From NCBI GenBank assembly GCA_037133915.1, contig JBAXND010000022.1:1-64000 (forward strand): DNA of 64,000 bases, given 5' to 3'. Position 1 is the stretch's first letter. Each line of letters starts with the position of its first letter. A model generated the notes under the pieces. The model was given only the letters and a program-made list of their open reading frames with translations. It had not been told where the DNA came from and did no database searches. The translations under genes and the position numbers were made by a program. Origin of the DNA: Bacteroidota bacterium. Its GTDB lineage: Bacteria; Bacteroidota; Bacteroidia; Bacteroidales; CAIWKO01. This document shows positions 8,297 through 16,685 of this stretch, piece after piece.

Positions 8297-9589
8297 ATGT
8301 TGAAAAAATCCTGCCTGTTTCTGCTTGCCATATTATTTGCGCCGATGCTGTTTGCACAAAGCATTCCGGACAGCTCACTCATCAATGAACGCAACGCCAT
8401 GCTGTTCCATTATCTCGACCTGAGGAATACCGGCGATATGAAGCAAAAAGCAGTTATCGACACTGTGCTGCTGCAGTCGGACGAACTGCTCAAACTGGAC
8501 AATCAACTAATAGACACCCTGGTGGTGCGCAGCCAGGCATACAATACCATGTCGAATAAACTGGACATCCGCGAAAGCGAGTATGTCGAGCTGAAAATGA
8601 ATAATGACTTGAATGAAAAGATGATTCTGTTCGGAATGTATGGTGCGGCAGGAGCGGGGCTCATTGTAATTGTACTGATAATACTCATCGTAGTGACGGC
8701 TTCTTCAAAAGGAAAGCTGAAAAAGAAAATCAAAAATACAGCCTCTCTTGAACAGGAAAATGAGAATATGAAACTCGAAATCTCATCGGTGGAAAAAGTG
8801 ATGCAGCAGAATGCGGATATGATAGAAAAACTGAATCGCACCGTAGAGATGAAAGAGACGAGGATCAAAGATATGCAGGCTGCCGTAGACGGAGCCGACG
8901 GAAAGTTCAATAAAAAATGTGAGGAATACGATAAAATTATTCTTGAACTGCGCACCAACGAAACAAATCTGATAAGCGATAAAATCAAAGCCAACACCAA
9001 GGCATCGGAAATGGTGAATCAGATGGAGGCACGCATTCAGGAACTGGAACGCGCCCTCAATGACGGGAATTCTTCATCGAATGTTGATACAAATGAGCTT
9101 GACGCATTGAAAACCACGCATCAGGAAAGCATCCGTCAGCTGCAGAATGAGTTGGACGAAGCCAAATCCAACTTCGAAACACAGCTGAACGAACGCGACC
9201 GTCAAATTATCGAACTTAAGGAATCTGAATCCAGGATTAAGGAAGAACGTGGACAGGATGAGCAATCGCTGATACAGCGCCTGAACGAACGCGAGCGCCA
9301 CATCAATGAACTTACGGAAGCGCAGGCACGGATGAAAGAAGAACGTGAACGCGAAGAGCAATCGCTGATGCAGCGCCTGAGTGAGGCGGAAGCAAGGGCT
9401 ACGGAATATGAAACCATACTGAATGATCCTGAAAAGCGCGCTTTCCGCGATGCGGAATTCAACAAAAAGCTGAGCGAGATGGAACTGAAAATTATCAAAC
9501 TCGGTAAAATTGACCGTATGCACAAAGACGGCCTGATTACCGACGAAGAATACGGCAGTATGAAGCAAGCACTTTTAGCTGATTTTTAA
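8297..9589 (+). CDS. Membrane-anchored coiled-coil protein with SHOCT-like C-terminus
   Basis: A 430-residue protein. The signal peptide ends near MLFAQ (about 21). A short alpha-helical periplasmic part follows, then one strong transmembrane helix (about 117-138, GLIVIVLIILIVVTASS). The rest is a long charged coiled coil (about 145-390) with repeated QSLIQRLNERERHINEL-type heptads. The final 30 residues (KIDRMHKDGLITDEEYGSMK) resemble a SHOCT domain, a short helical hairpin usually at the end of bacterial proteins and thought to mediate oligomerisation. The C-terminal coil would lie in the cytoplasm if the signal sequence is cleaved. Function unknown; a scaffold role is a guess. Divergent from the MATE gene with an 80-base gap. 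Confidence 0.75.
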   Translation: MLKKSCLFLLAILFAPMLFAQSIPDSSLINERNAMLFHYLDLRNTGDMKQKAVIDTVLLQSDELLKLDNQLIDTLVVRSQAYNTMSNKLDIRESEYVELKMNNDLNEKMILFGMYGAAGAGLIVIVLIILIVVTASSKGKLKKKIKNTASLEQENENMKLEISSVEKVMQQNADMIEKLNRTVEMKETRIKDMQAAVDGADGKFNKKCEEYDKIILELRTNETNLISDKIKANTKASEMVNQMEARIQELERALNDGNSSSNVDTNELDALKTTHQESIRQLQNELDEAKSNFETQLNERDRQIIELKESESRIKEERGQDEQSLIQRLNERERHINELTEAQARMKEEREREEQSLMQRLSEAEARATEYETILNDPEKRAFRDAEFNKKLSEMELKIIKLGKIDRMHKDGLITDEEYGSMKQALLADF

Positions 9590-9625
9590 GGCTGCAACAT
9601 ACCCATAAGAATTATTTTTTTTAAT

Positions 9626-9633
9626 TACCTTTG
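9626..9633 (+). promoter_or_regulatory. Possible -7 box (TACCTTTG) upstream of tRNA-Gly
   Basis: TACCTTTG fits TAnnTTTG exactly and is about 95 bases before the tRNA, in the right orientation. No TTG element is visible at the expected distance. A leader would have to be removed by processing. Confidence 0.35.
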
Positions 9634-9727
9634 CAGCCTTCGTTCATTGATTGCACTGTTTTAGAATACAGGTTTTGTTATACGCTTTTATATGCAAATC
9701 AAGCTTCAGTGCTCTGAAACACTTATC

Positions 9728-9800
9728 GCGGTAGTAGCTCAGATGGTAGAGCATCAGCTTCCCAAGCTGAGGGTCGTGGGTTCGATCCCCATTTACCGCT
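9728..9800 (+). tRNA. tRNA-Gly (anticodon CCC)
   Basis: A complete 73-base cloverleaf. Acceptor stem GCGGTAG pairs with TTACCGC (last pair G-T), discriminator T73 as expected for glycine. The D arm contains GCTCAGATGGTAGAGC. The anticodon stem TCAGC/GCTGA encloses loop TTCCCAA, giving anticodon CCC (reads GGG). The T arm is GTGGG-TTCGATC-CCCAT. CCA is not encoded and would be added after transcription. A degenerate copy of its 3' part lies at 16637-16677. Confidence 0.97.
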
Positions 9801-9910
9801 CGATGTTTTAGAAGGTTTTTGAAAAGCTGGTTTAAACAAATCAAGATTCTGAAACTGATTTCAAGAGGGTTAAAAATTTCGCTAAATTACCGTGATTACA
9901 ATGTTTTTAT

Positions 9911-9949
9911 AAAAACGCAGGTGGATTTCAAAATCATCTGCGTTTTTTT
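9911..9949 (+). terminator. Rho-independent terminator after tRNA-Gly
   Basis: AAAAACGCAG and CTGCGTTTTTTT form the base of an imperfect hairpin whose upper stem is GTGGATTT/AAATCAT with one mismatch, followed by a run of seven T. It is about 110 bases beyond the tRNA and no gene intervenes. Confidence 0.75.
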
Positions 9950-10317
9950 ATTGCCCACCGTTAGTTTCTATACATAATCCGTTATTATTGTAATCCTCAT
10001 AATACGGTTCTAAGGAAATTTCACTAAAATGGAATTTACGTTATTTTGAACGATAGTATGATGCGGGTCACCTATTCATTTCGGACGAAAATTGATAGCC
10101 TATATTGTTTTTGGTCATTAATTACTAAATAGTGTTATAAAATTAATAATATTAACATAAAGTTGTTATAATGTTATGAAAATTTTATTATTTTTGAATA
10201 AAAATTGGTTTGATTTTCAATAAAATAATTATTGTTTCCTGTTTTTATATAATATTGTTTATAAATATGACTAACTAACAGTGCAGCGTCAGCACGATAA
10301 TCACGGACAAAAAACAA
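9950..10317. other. AT-rich spacer before the 10318 gene
   Basis: No gene-like open frame is seen. The sequence is very AT-rich and contains a candidate promoter at 10163-10196. Confidence 0.6.
10163..10196 (+). promoter_or_regulatory. Candidate promoter for the 10318 gene
   Basis: TTG at 10163-10165 and TATTTTTG at 10189-10196 are 23 bases apart, at the long end of the spacing reported for Bacteroidota TTG/TAnnTTTG promoters. The start codon is about 120 bases downstream. Confidence 0.4.
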
Positions 10318-11184
10318 ATGAGAAAATTTGGACTTTTTATGATGACTATTGTTGCAGTTATATGCACTGCAAAAGCACAAATTCCGAATGCGGGATTTGA
10401 GGACTGGACCACGACCGGAAGCTATGAACAGCCAAATGAATGGGCCACGATGAATCCCTCTTGTACCGGACCTTTTTATTCATGTACAAAATCGAACGAT
10501 CATTTTCCTGTATCCGCCGGCAGTTTTTCTGTGCGAATTGAGAATAATACTGCGCTTGGACAAATGGCTGGCGGTTGGGGTTTGATTGCATCGAAAACAA
10601 TGTCCTATCCTATGGTTCCCGCTTTTCCGGTAACCGGGCATCCGGACAGTCTGTTCGGATATTACAAACTCATCTCGTTAAACAGTGATACCGCGTGGAT
10701 AAAAATATTACTGTACGATGGTGGTTTGCAGGTGCTGGATAAAAACATCCTGTTGCCGGCAGCTCCATCATGGACATCTTTTTCTGTGCCTTTGGGCACT
10801 TATTCAACCGCCGACAGCGCTATGATGATTCTTGCTGCGTTTTTTCCAAACAACCAATTAGACGGACCTAATGGTAATTCGGTAGTCTATTTCGATAATC
10901 TGAGCTTTGATAATCTGGTAGGCTCTGTTAATGAAAATAACAATACACCTCGTTTCAGCATGTATCCCAATCCCGCAATAGACGTTGTTACCCTGAACAT
11001 TGACACTAAAACGAATGATGTGAAATTAAATATTTATAATGTTATTGGTGGCATTGTCCGCTCAGAGCCTCTGCAGAATAACCGACAGAATTTCAGCACC
11101 GGCGACTTAAATAATGGTATTTATATTGTTGAAATACGGTCAGAGAAAGGCTCATCAAAACAAAAGCTGATTATTCAGAAGTAA
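10318..11184 (+). CDS. T9SS-exported protein, NAGFEDW type
   Basis: 288 residues. The signal peptide (MRKFGLFMMTIVAVICTAKAQ) is followed at once by IPNAGFEDW, an opening common among Bacteroidota secreted proteins with a carbohydrate-binding-like beta-sandwich. A stretch with VYFDNLSF (about 195) is typical of that fold. The T9SS type A domain is at the end (MYPNPAIDVVTLNI ... GIYIVEI ... LIIQK). It is probably displayed on the surface; no catalytic motif is visible. It is the first gene of the stretch between the tRNA-Gly and its partial copy. A strong terminator follows. Confidence 0.85.
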   Translation: MRKFGLFMMTIVAVICTAKAQIPNAGFEDWTTTGSYEQPNEWATMNPSCTGPFYSCTKSNDHFPVSAGSFSVRIENNTALGQMAGGWGLIASKTMSYPMVPAFPVTGHPDSLFGYYKLISLNSDTAWIKILLYDGGLQVLDKNILLPAAPSWTSFSVPLGTYSTADSAMMILAAFFPNNQLDGPNGNSVVYFDNLSFDNLVGSVNENNNTPRFSMYPNPAIDVVTLNIDTKTNDVKLNIYNVIGGIVRSEPLQNNRQNFSTGDLNNGIYIVEIRSEKGSSKQKLIIQK

Positions 11185-11195
11185 TAATTATAATT

Positions 11196-11236
11196 CGTAA
11201 AACGGTGGAATGTCTTTCTTGCCGTTTTACGTTTTT
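11196..11236 (+). terminator. Rho-independent terminator
   Basis: A perfect 10-bp stem (CGTAAAACGG at 11196-11205 with CCGTTTTACG at 11222-11231), a 16-base loop and a T5 tail, 12 bases after the stop codon of the preceding gene. Confidence 0.85.
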
Positions 11237-11370
11237 GCAATGATATCAGGATAATTTATTTCTACGAATACTGGAAACCTTAATCCTTCAGGTTTTTACA
11301 ATACCCGATTAGTAATATTCACATCGTTCTTTTTGAATCAATCTTGCCGGTTCTAATTAACAATTACTCC

Positions 11371-13548
11371 ATGACACATAAAACAATTTTATCCTCATTT
11401 TTACTAGCTGCCACTGAAATATTTTTATTCTTGTTTTTATCGATGAATGGCCATGCTCAGAATTATTTGATAACATTTGAAGCAATTGGTTCGGCTACTT
11501 CACTGGACAGCGTGAAGACCGAGAATCTTACGCAAGGTCATTCACAGACTATCGGTGGAAATGATATCCTGAGATTAATTGTTTCAAGTAACGGAATCGA
11601 TGATATTCAAGTTCCCGTTGATTTAGTTAAGGTCTGTCCGAATCCGATGCAATCAAATGCTGAGATTTCATTTTATTCTCCAATAATCGGATTGGCAAAA
11701 ATATGTATATATAACGTTTCGGGGCAACAAGTACTCTGCACTGAAGATTTACTTTCAACAGGTCTTCAAAATTATATTATCACAGGTCTGCAAGAGGGCA
11801 TGTATTTTATCCGGATTTTCGGTGACGGATACGCATACTCGTCTAAGCTATTAAGTACAAGCCGCATTGCTTGTGCAACCCAGATAAAATATCTGGGAAA
11901 CGAAAAGCGATTGACCAAAGCCGCTCCTCTAAAGAGTACTAAAGCCACAATTGATATGGCTTATGCATCTGGCGATAATCTTCGTTTTACAGGATATTCA
12001 AATAACTGTTACGGGACGATGATTGATGTTCCCACATGCAGTAAAACGATTAATATTGATTTTTCCATTTCTCTTCCGACAATTACATCCGCTTCGGCAA
12101 CAAATATTCTGAATTATACCGCTATATCCGGCGGTACGGTTGTTTCGGATGGCGGCTGTATCGTTACTGCAAGAGGAATCTGTTACAGTCTGTATCCTAA
12201 TCCTACTGCGGCGAATAGCATTATTGCATGTGGCGCTGGAGTCGGGGCATTTATTGCTAATCTTTCAGGGTTAACGCCGCTAACAACATACTATGTCAGA
12301 GCCTATGCGACAAACAGCACAGGTATTGCTTATGGTAATGAAATTAGTTTTTCGACCGTTGATTCGGCGTCATTGTCAACAACTCAGGCGACTTCAATTG
12401 GCGGCAGCACTGCTATTAGCGGGGGAACAATTTATAGCGATGGCGGTTCATTTGTCACTATGCGTGGTGTTTGCTGGGATATCTATCCTAATCCGATGTA
12501 TGGCGTCCACATGACTCAGGATGGTAACGGTACAGGAAATTTTTCCAGTTCTATTACAGGACTTAATCTTGGTACCACGTATCATGTGAGAGCATACGCA
12601 ATAAATAGTGTTGGAATCGCATATGGCGATGATATGATGTTCACAACCTTAGGGTCGCCTCCAATTGTCTCGTCTTCCCAACCATCGGCAGTGACTGCTG
12701 TCTCCGCAAGAATTAATGGCTTGGTAAATGCAAACGTGGCCTCAACAGATGTCAGTGTTGAATATGGTCTTACAAACAGTTACGGCCTAAGTATAAATGC
12801 CTCACCAAGCCCGTTAACTGGAAATATTAATACAGTTGTAAGAGCTGATATATCAGGCTTATCAACTCTTACCACCTACCACTACAGAATTAAAGCTGAA
12901 AATTCATTTGGAACGGCTTACAGCAATGATATGACCTTCACAACGAATGAACTTGTTACTGATATCGATGGAAATATTTACAATACGGTAACAATAGGTT
13001 CGCAAATTTGGATGACGGAGAATTTAAAGGTTACTCATTATCGGAACGGCAATGATATACCATTGGTTACGGATCCATCAGCTTGGCAAATTGACACTTC
13101 TGGCGCTTATTGTGATTATATGAATACGCCTTTAAATAGTTTAACTTATGGTAAAATTTATAACTGGTATGCCGTAAACGACACTTCAAACATTGCACCT
13201 CTTGGGTGGCACGCAGCAACAGATTTGGAGTGGGCTACGCTTACATCATTTCTTGGTGGTAGCAGTTTGGCGGGAGGCAAACTTAAAGAAGCAGGTACCG
13301 CTCATTGGCAAAACCCTAATACTGGTGCAACAAATGAAACTGGTTTCTCGGCGTTACCGGGCGGTTTTCGCGACTCTGATGGAACCTACGAACTTCTTGA
13401 AACTGCAACGGGATGGTGGTGCTTTTCTTCAGGTGGACCAAACAATGCTGTTTATTATTATACAGGGGTTAACAATAATAGTTTGTTTAATGCTGACATT
13501 ACAGGTAGCGAGAATGCTGGAATCTCTGTTCGTTGTGTAAAAGATTAA
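11371..13548 (+). CDS. Secreted FISUMP-domain protein with internal T9SS-like domain and three Ig/Fn3-like repeats
   Basis: 725 residues from ATG 11371 (TTG 11344 is in frame but would put nine residues before an otherwise normal signal peptide ending at GHAQ, about 30). Residues about 82-162 look like a T9SS type A domain (VCPNPMQSNAEISFYSP ... GMYFIRIFGDGYAYSSKLL), but at the N-terminal side instead of the end. Then come three repeats of about 95 residues with ISGG and YYVRAYATNSTGIAYG or close variants, and a FISUMP domain (Fibrobacter succinogenes major paralogous domain, about 530-725: DGNIYNTVTIGSQIWMTENL ... GWHAATDLEWATL ... ISVRCVKD). FISUMP domains are found on secreted and cell-surface proteins; their role is unclear. 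Related to the neighbouring 13793 gene and to 27233. Confidence 0.85.
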   Translation: MTHKTILSSFLLAATEIFLFLFLSMNGHAQNYLITFEAIGSATSLDSVKTENLTQGHSQTIGGNDILRLIVSSNGIDDIQVPVDLVKVCPNPMQSNAEISFYSPIIGLAKICIYNVSGQQVLCTEDLLSTGLQNYIITGLQEGMYFIRIFGDGYAYSSKLLSTSRIACATQIKYLGNEKRLTKAAPLKSTKATIDMAYASGDNLRFTGYSNNCYGTMIDVPTCSKTINIDFSISLPTITSASATNILNYTAISGGTVVSDGGCIVTARGICYSLYPNPTAANSIIACGAGVGAFIANLSGLTPLTTYYVRAYATNSTGIAYGNEISFSTVDSASLSTTQATSIGGSTAISGGTIYSDGGSFVTMRGVCWDIYPNPMYGVHMTQDGNGTGNFSSSITGLNLGTTYHVRAYAINSVGIAYGDDMMFTTLGSPPIVSSSQPSAVTAVSARINGLVNANVASTDVSVEYGLTNSYGLSINASPSPLTGNINTVVRADISGLSTLTTYHYRIKAENSFGTAYSNDMTFTTNELVTDIDGNIYNTVTIGSQIWMTENLKVTHYRNGNDIPLVTDPSAWQIDTSGAYCDYMNTPLNSLTYGKIYNWYAVNDTSNIAPLGWHAATDLEWATLTSFLGGSSLAGGKLKEAGTAHWQNPNTGATNETGFSALPGGFRDSDGTYELLETATGWWCFSSGGPNNAVYYYTGVNNNSLFNADITGSENAGISVRCVKD

Positions 13549-13792
13549 ATAACTTTTTTTGAAATTTGTTGTAGTTCTTAAAAGCAGTATACAATGAGCA
13601 TTCGTGCGCTTTGGGTGGATGCTGAAATTTTCTCCTTTGGAATTGAGAAGTAAGTAATCCAGACAAGTGCTAATGTGAATTTGCCTATTTCAGGCACGAA
13701 AATAATTGTTCGTTACCAACAGGTACAATTGAGATTTAGCAATATAGAAAAGTTATATTAATCTAAAAGTAATCACTAAAAATAAAACTTTT

Positions 13793-14698
13793 ATGAAAAA
13801 GAAAAGCGGAATTATGATTTTACCGTTAGTACTAATGTGTTTAGCACTTATGCTCAACAATGGGTGTAAAAAGGACAGTAACAATGATTCAAATGATCAG
13901 GAACAGCCGGCGCAGCTGCCTGTCTTGACAACAGTTGCCGCAACAAGTATTACAACGGTTTCTGCTATCTGTGGCGGAGATATTTCGACAGATCAGGGCT
14001 CAACTGTGACCGTCCGTGGTGTGTGTTGGAGTACTGGTGTATCGCCAACAATATCAGACTCGAAAACCTCCGATGGTACCGGCAACGGTTATTATCAAAG
14101 TAATCTTGCTGGATTATCACCACATACAACATACTATTTCAGGGCGTATGCCACCAGCAGTGCCGGCACAGGATATGGAAACATTCTTTCATTTACAACT
14201 ACAGGCAGCGGTGGGACACTGGCAATAGGTCAGACTTATCAAGGGGGCGTAATCGCTTACATGTTACAGGCAGGAGATATTGGTTACGATGCGGTTGTTG
14301 AGCATGGAATTATAGTTGCAACAACCGACCAGAATAACAGTTTTACATGGTATAATGGAAGTTATACAACTACCGGTGCAACTGCAACAGCTATAGGCAC
14401 TGGTAATGCAAATACAAACACTATTTTTTCCTCCCAAGGCGCAGGAAGCTATGCCGCTCAGAGTTGCTATGATTTGGTGGTCGATATATACACAGACTGG
14501 TACCTGCCGAGCAAAGATGAACTGAATAAACTTTATGAGAACAGAGGTGCCATAGGTACCGGTTTCGCTAACGACTACTGGAGTTCCAGCGAAGGGAGTG
14601 CGAATGGGGCTTGGGCGCAGTCATTCAGTAGCGGAAACCAAACAAGTAATGCTGATAAATCAAATGCATATTCTGTTCGGGCTGTCCGCTCATTTTAA
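13793..14698 (+). CDS. Lipoprotein with Ig/Fn3-like repeat and DUF1566/FISUMP-like domain
   Basis: 301 residues. A hydrophobic N-terminus ends at Cys25 (MLNNGCKKDSNND), so it is probably lipidated. One repeat of the same kind as in the 11371 protein follows (VCWSTGVSPTIS ... YYFRAYATSSAGTGYG, about 45-135). The C-terminal half has the DUF1566-type core (DWYLPSKDELNKLYENRG ... FANDYWSSSEG ... YSVRAVRSF), a carbohydrate-binding-like C-lectin-related fold also seen in FISUMP proteins. It is a domain relative of the previous gene rather than a full duplicate, 244 bases downstream on the same strand. Likely surface-exposed; ligand unknown. Confidence 0.8.
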   Translation: MKKKSGIMILPLVLMCLALMLNNGCKKDSNNDSNDQEQPAQLPVLTTVAATSITTVSAICGGDISTDQGSTVTVRGVCWSTGVSPTISDSKTSDGTGNGYYQSNLAGLSPHTTYYFRAYATSSAGTGYGNILSFTTTGSGGTLAIGQTYQGGVIAYMLQAGDIGYDAVVEHGIIVATTDQNNSFTWYNGSYTTTGATATAIGTGNANTNTIFSSQGAGSYAAQSCYDLVVDIYTDWYLPSKDELNKLYENRGAIGTGFANDYWSSSEGSANGAWAQSFSSGNQTSNADKSNAYSVRAVRSF

Positions 14699-15107
14699 TT
14701 ATTTTTAGGTATTTTTAAGCCACGAAGGCGTGTACATAAAAACGTGAAAGCCATATAAAGTACTGCTAATGCTAGTAAGGACAGCCGCGTTAAACATGGT
14801 GGGTTTTCTGCACGCTGCATTAAGGATTAGGACAATTTGACTGTTTTATTAATTTGAGAAAACGCGAAATTGCTTGAATTAAATATTTTGCATATTGACC
14901 AATATGGAAACAAAATATTCGCCAATATACAAATTCGTTTTACTACTTAATAGACCATTAATAGCTTTAATTAGATCTTACTCTGATTCAACTGCAGAGC
15001 CATCAGAATAGTATTTGTGATGTCACTTTTTAGATACCCAAGCCAATAGGTTTCATTAACTAATTTGCCAACGGGGGAGTTAATAAATTAACAATTAATA
15101 ATTATTT
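14699..15107. other. Gene-free spacer
   Basis: About 410 bases between convergent genes. No open frame, RNA or strong hairpin stands out. Near 15078-15105 it has the AT-rich phrase ATTAACAATTAATAATTA that recurs after several other genes in the window. Confidence 0.5.
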
Positions 15108-16055
15108 TCATTCTTTCACCATCTGCATCACTTCTGTATTGTCATTACTGTGCAGCATTAAGATGTAAACACCTTTTGCCAGTCCTCTTATGTCAATGTT
15201 TGTTTTTTCGTGCAGCAGGGTTTGTTGCTGGATCAATTGCCCTTGGATATTCATGATATCCAACGTTGCCGGGTTGCCAGATATCACAGGTGCTTCCACC
15301 GTGACCTCCGAGCTGGCCGGGTTGGGGTATATCCTGCTGGCAGATGTACTGGCCGAAGATCCATAGTCGACAGAACTACAGAAATAGCTTTCGAAAGTTA
15401 TATTATCTATCATCCAGCCATCTTTATTTGTCTGAACGGAATCACTGACAAAATTAAACCTGAACATTACTGAATCCGGTGGCCAGCTCTTAACACCTAA
15501 ACAGAAAATCCAACTGATCTCGGAAAACTTCTATCCGATGGAACTGCCCGAAAAAGCAGGTACGCCATTTTTTAAAGTGTCTGTGGCAGTATACATGTTA
15601 TAAAAAGTGGGGAGCGAATCACTAAACGGATACGTAGGGCAGGTGTTCAAAATCGTATCAAATACTATATTCTGCCAGTTGGCACCCCCATCGTATGAAA
15701 CATCAATATATCCGCCGTCATGGCCCGGGTCTGTGTCGTATTTGCTATAAAAACCATGCCAGGAAGGAGAACCCCAGAACCAATCGTACGACTTTATCGT
15801 AATTGTAAATGATGAATGGTTGTTTACAGGATAGGGCAGGGCAGTATCCGTTAAAATTGCATCCGTCGCCGAGTAAGCACTGTCAAAAACGATCTTTGAA
15901 GGTTTCCCGATCTGCCAGATATTCGTGTGATTTGCCGTATCAATTCTGACATATTTGAGCGTCGCAGTATCTTCAAAATTGATGGATACATTATATTGTG
16001 CATTTGCACAACAATAAGCGCTCATCAGTGCTGCCAAAAGGAATATTTTCTTCAT
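15108..16055 (-). pseudogene. T9SS protein gene interrupted by an in-frame TAG
   Basis: On the minus strand a 174-codon frame starting MKKIFLLAALMSAYCCANAQ (clear signal peptide) ends in TAG at 15533-15531. The same frame then stays open for 140 codons to 15108, with no frameshift, ending in a T9SS type A domain (IYPNPASSEVTVEA ... GVYILML ... MQMVKE). The residues around the stop read GSSIG-stop-KFSEISW and, further on, NKDGWMIDNI. A Trp codon TGG changed to TAG would explain the break, since G-W is common at this place in such proteins. The intact 315-position product would be a secreted beta-sandwich protein containing GGYIDVSYDGGANWQN. Nonsense mutation, strain polymorphism and base error are all possible; the sorting domain would be lost by normal translation. 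Confidence 0.8.
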
Positions 16056-16365
16056 ATAACCGGTGTTTTAGGAATTCTTATTCTATATAATTTCGACCGT
16101 GCTGATTTGTTTCTTATTCAAAGAGCAGGAACAACACTGCCAAATATCAAAGCCAGACTTGGTTCAACACGCTGAAATATACAACAATTCAGAAGATATT
16201 CCGCGGGGGAGTTTATAATAAGCTCAGTAGAAATTCTTGCTTTTTTATAACGGGTATTGACTTTTTCGAGGCATTCGGGAGTTGTCATCTAAAAGATTTT
16301 GACAATTGTATATTAATCCATTACAAAGATATCTAATTGCGTTTAAATATTTAAGAACGGTAAAT

Positions 16366-16397
16366 AAAAAAGCCCGACTTTGCACGCGGGCAATTTT
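16366..16397. terminator. Short hairpin flanked by A and T runs
   Basis: GCCCG (16372-16376) pairs with CGGGC (16387-16391), with A6 before and AATTTTT after. The shape fits a bidirectional terminator, but the stem is only five pairs and no gene end is close by on either strand. Confidence 0.35.
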
Positions 16398-16434
16398 TCA
16401 AACTAGAAATAAAATGCGATTAAATATCCAATTA

Positions 16435-16463
16435 TTGGGTTTCCGCGTTTTTTAGTACTTTTG
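16435..16463 (+). promoter_or_regulatory. Promoter for lysC-asd
   Basis: TTG at 16435-16437, an 18-base spacer and TACTTTTG at 16456-16463 match the Bacteroidota consensus in sequence and spacing. Transcription from here would give a leader of about 215 bases that includes the tRNA remnant. Confidence 0.55.
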
Positions 16464-16636
16464 AAGTGCAAACACGTATTTTATTGATGAATTAGTTATT
16501 GTTATTGGATTATTTTTGTTTTAGAAAAAGTACTTTAAGCATGATAAACCGTAAAAATTATTGAGTGCTTTTTAATAATTGCAGAAGTATAATGCAAATG
16601 CAACAAAAAATAACAAAAAATGAACAGGAGCTGACC

Positions 16637-16677
16637 GCTTCCCGGGTTGAGGGTTGTGGGCACTGTCCCCATTTACC
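16637..16677 (+). pseudogene. Degenerate 3' part of tRNA-Gly
   Basis: These 41 bases align without gaps to 9757-9797 of the intact tRNA-Gly, from the anticodon stem to the acceptor stem, with 33 identities by my count. The anticodon loop, variable region and T stem are recognisable (TTCCC, GAGGG, GTGGG, TCCCCATTTACC), but the T loop reads CACTGTC instead of TTCGATC and there is no D arm or 5' acceptor strand, so it cannot be functional. It ends nine bases before the lysC ATG. Confidence 0.75.
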
Positions 16678-16685
16678 TTACAGAA

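Larger units (their letters stand above)
16056..16685. other. Gene-free spacer with terminator, promoter and tRNA remnant
   Basis: About 630 bases. Apart from a short hairpin (16366-16397), a well-spaced promoter (16435-16463) and the degenerate tRNA-Gly piece (16637-16677), nothing gene-like is seen. Confidence 0.6.

Noticed and set aside
16637..16685. Upstream start of lysC or a T-box-like tRNA-sensing leader
   Set aside because: The extra 13 residues would be encoded by the tRNA remnant. T-box leaders are not known in this phylum and no stem I/antiterminator layout is seen.
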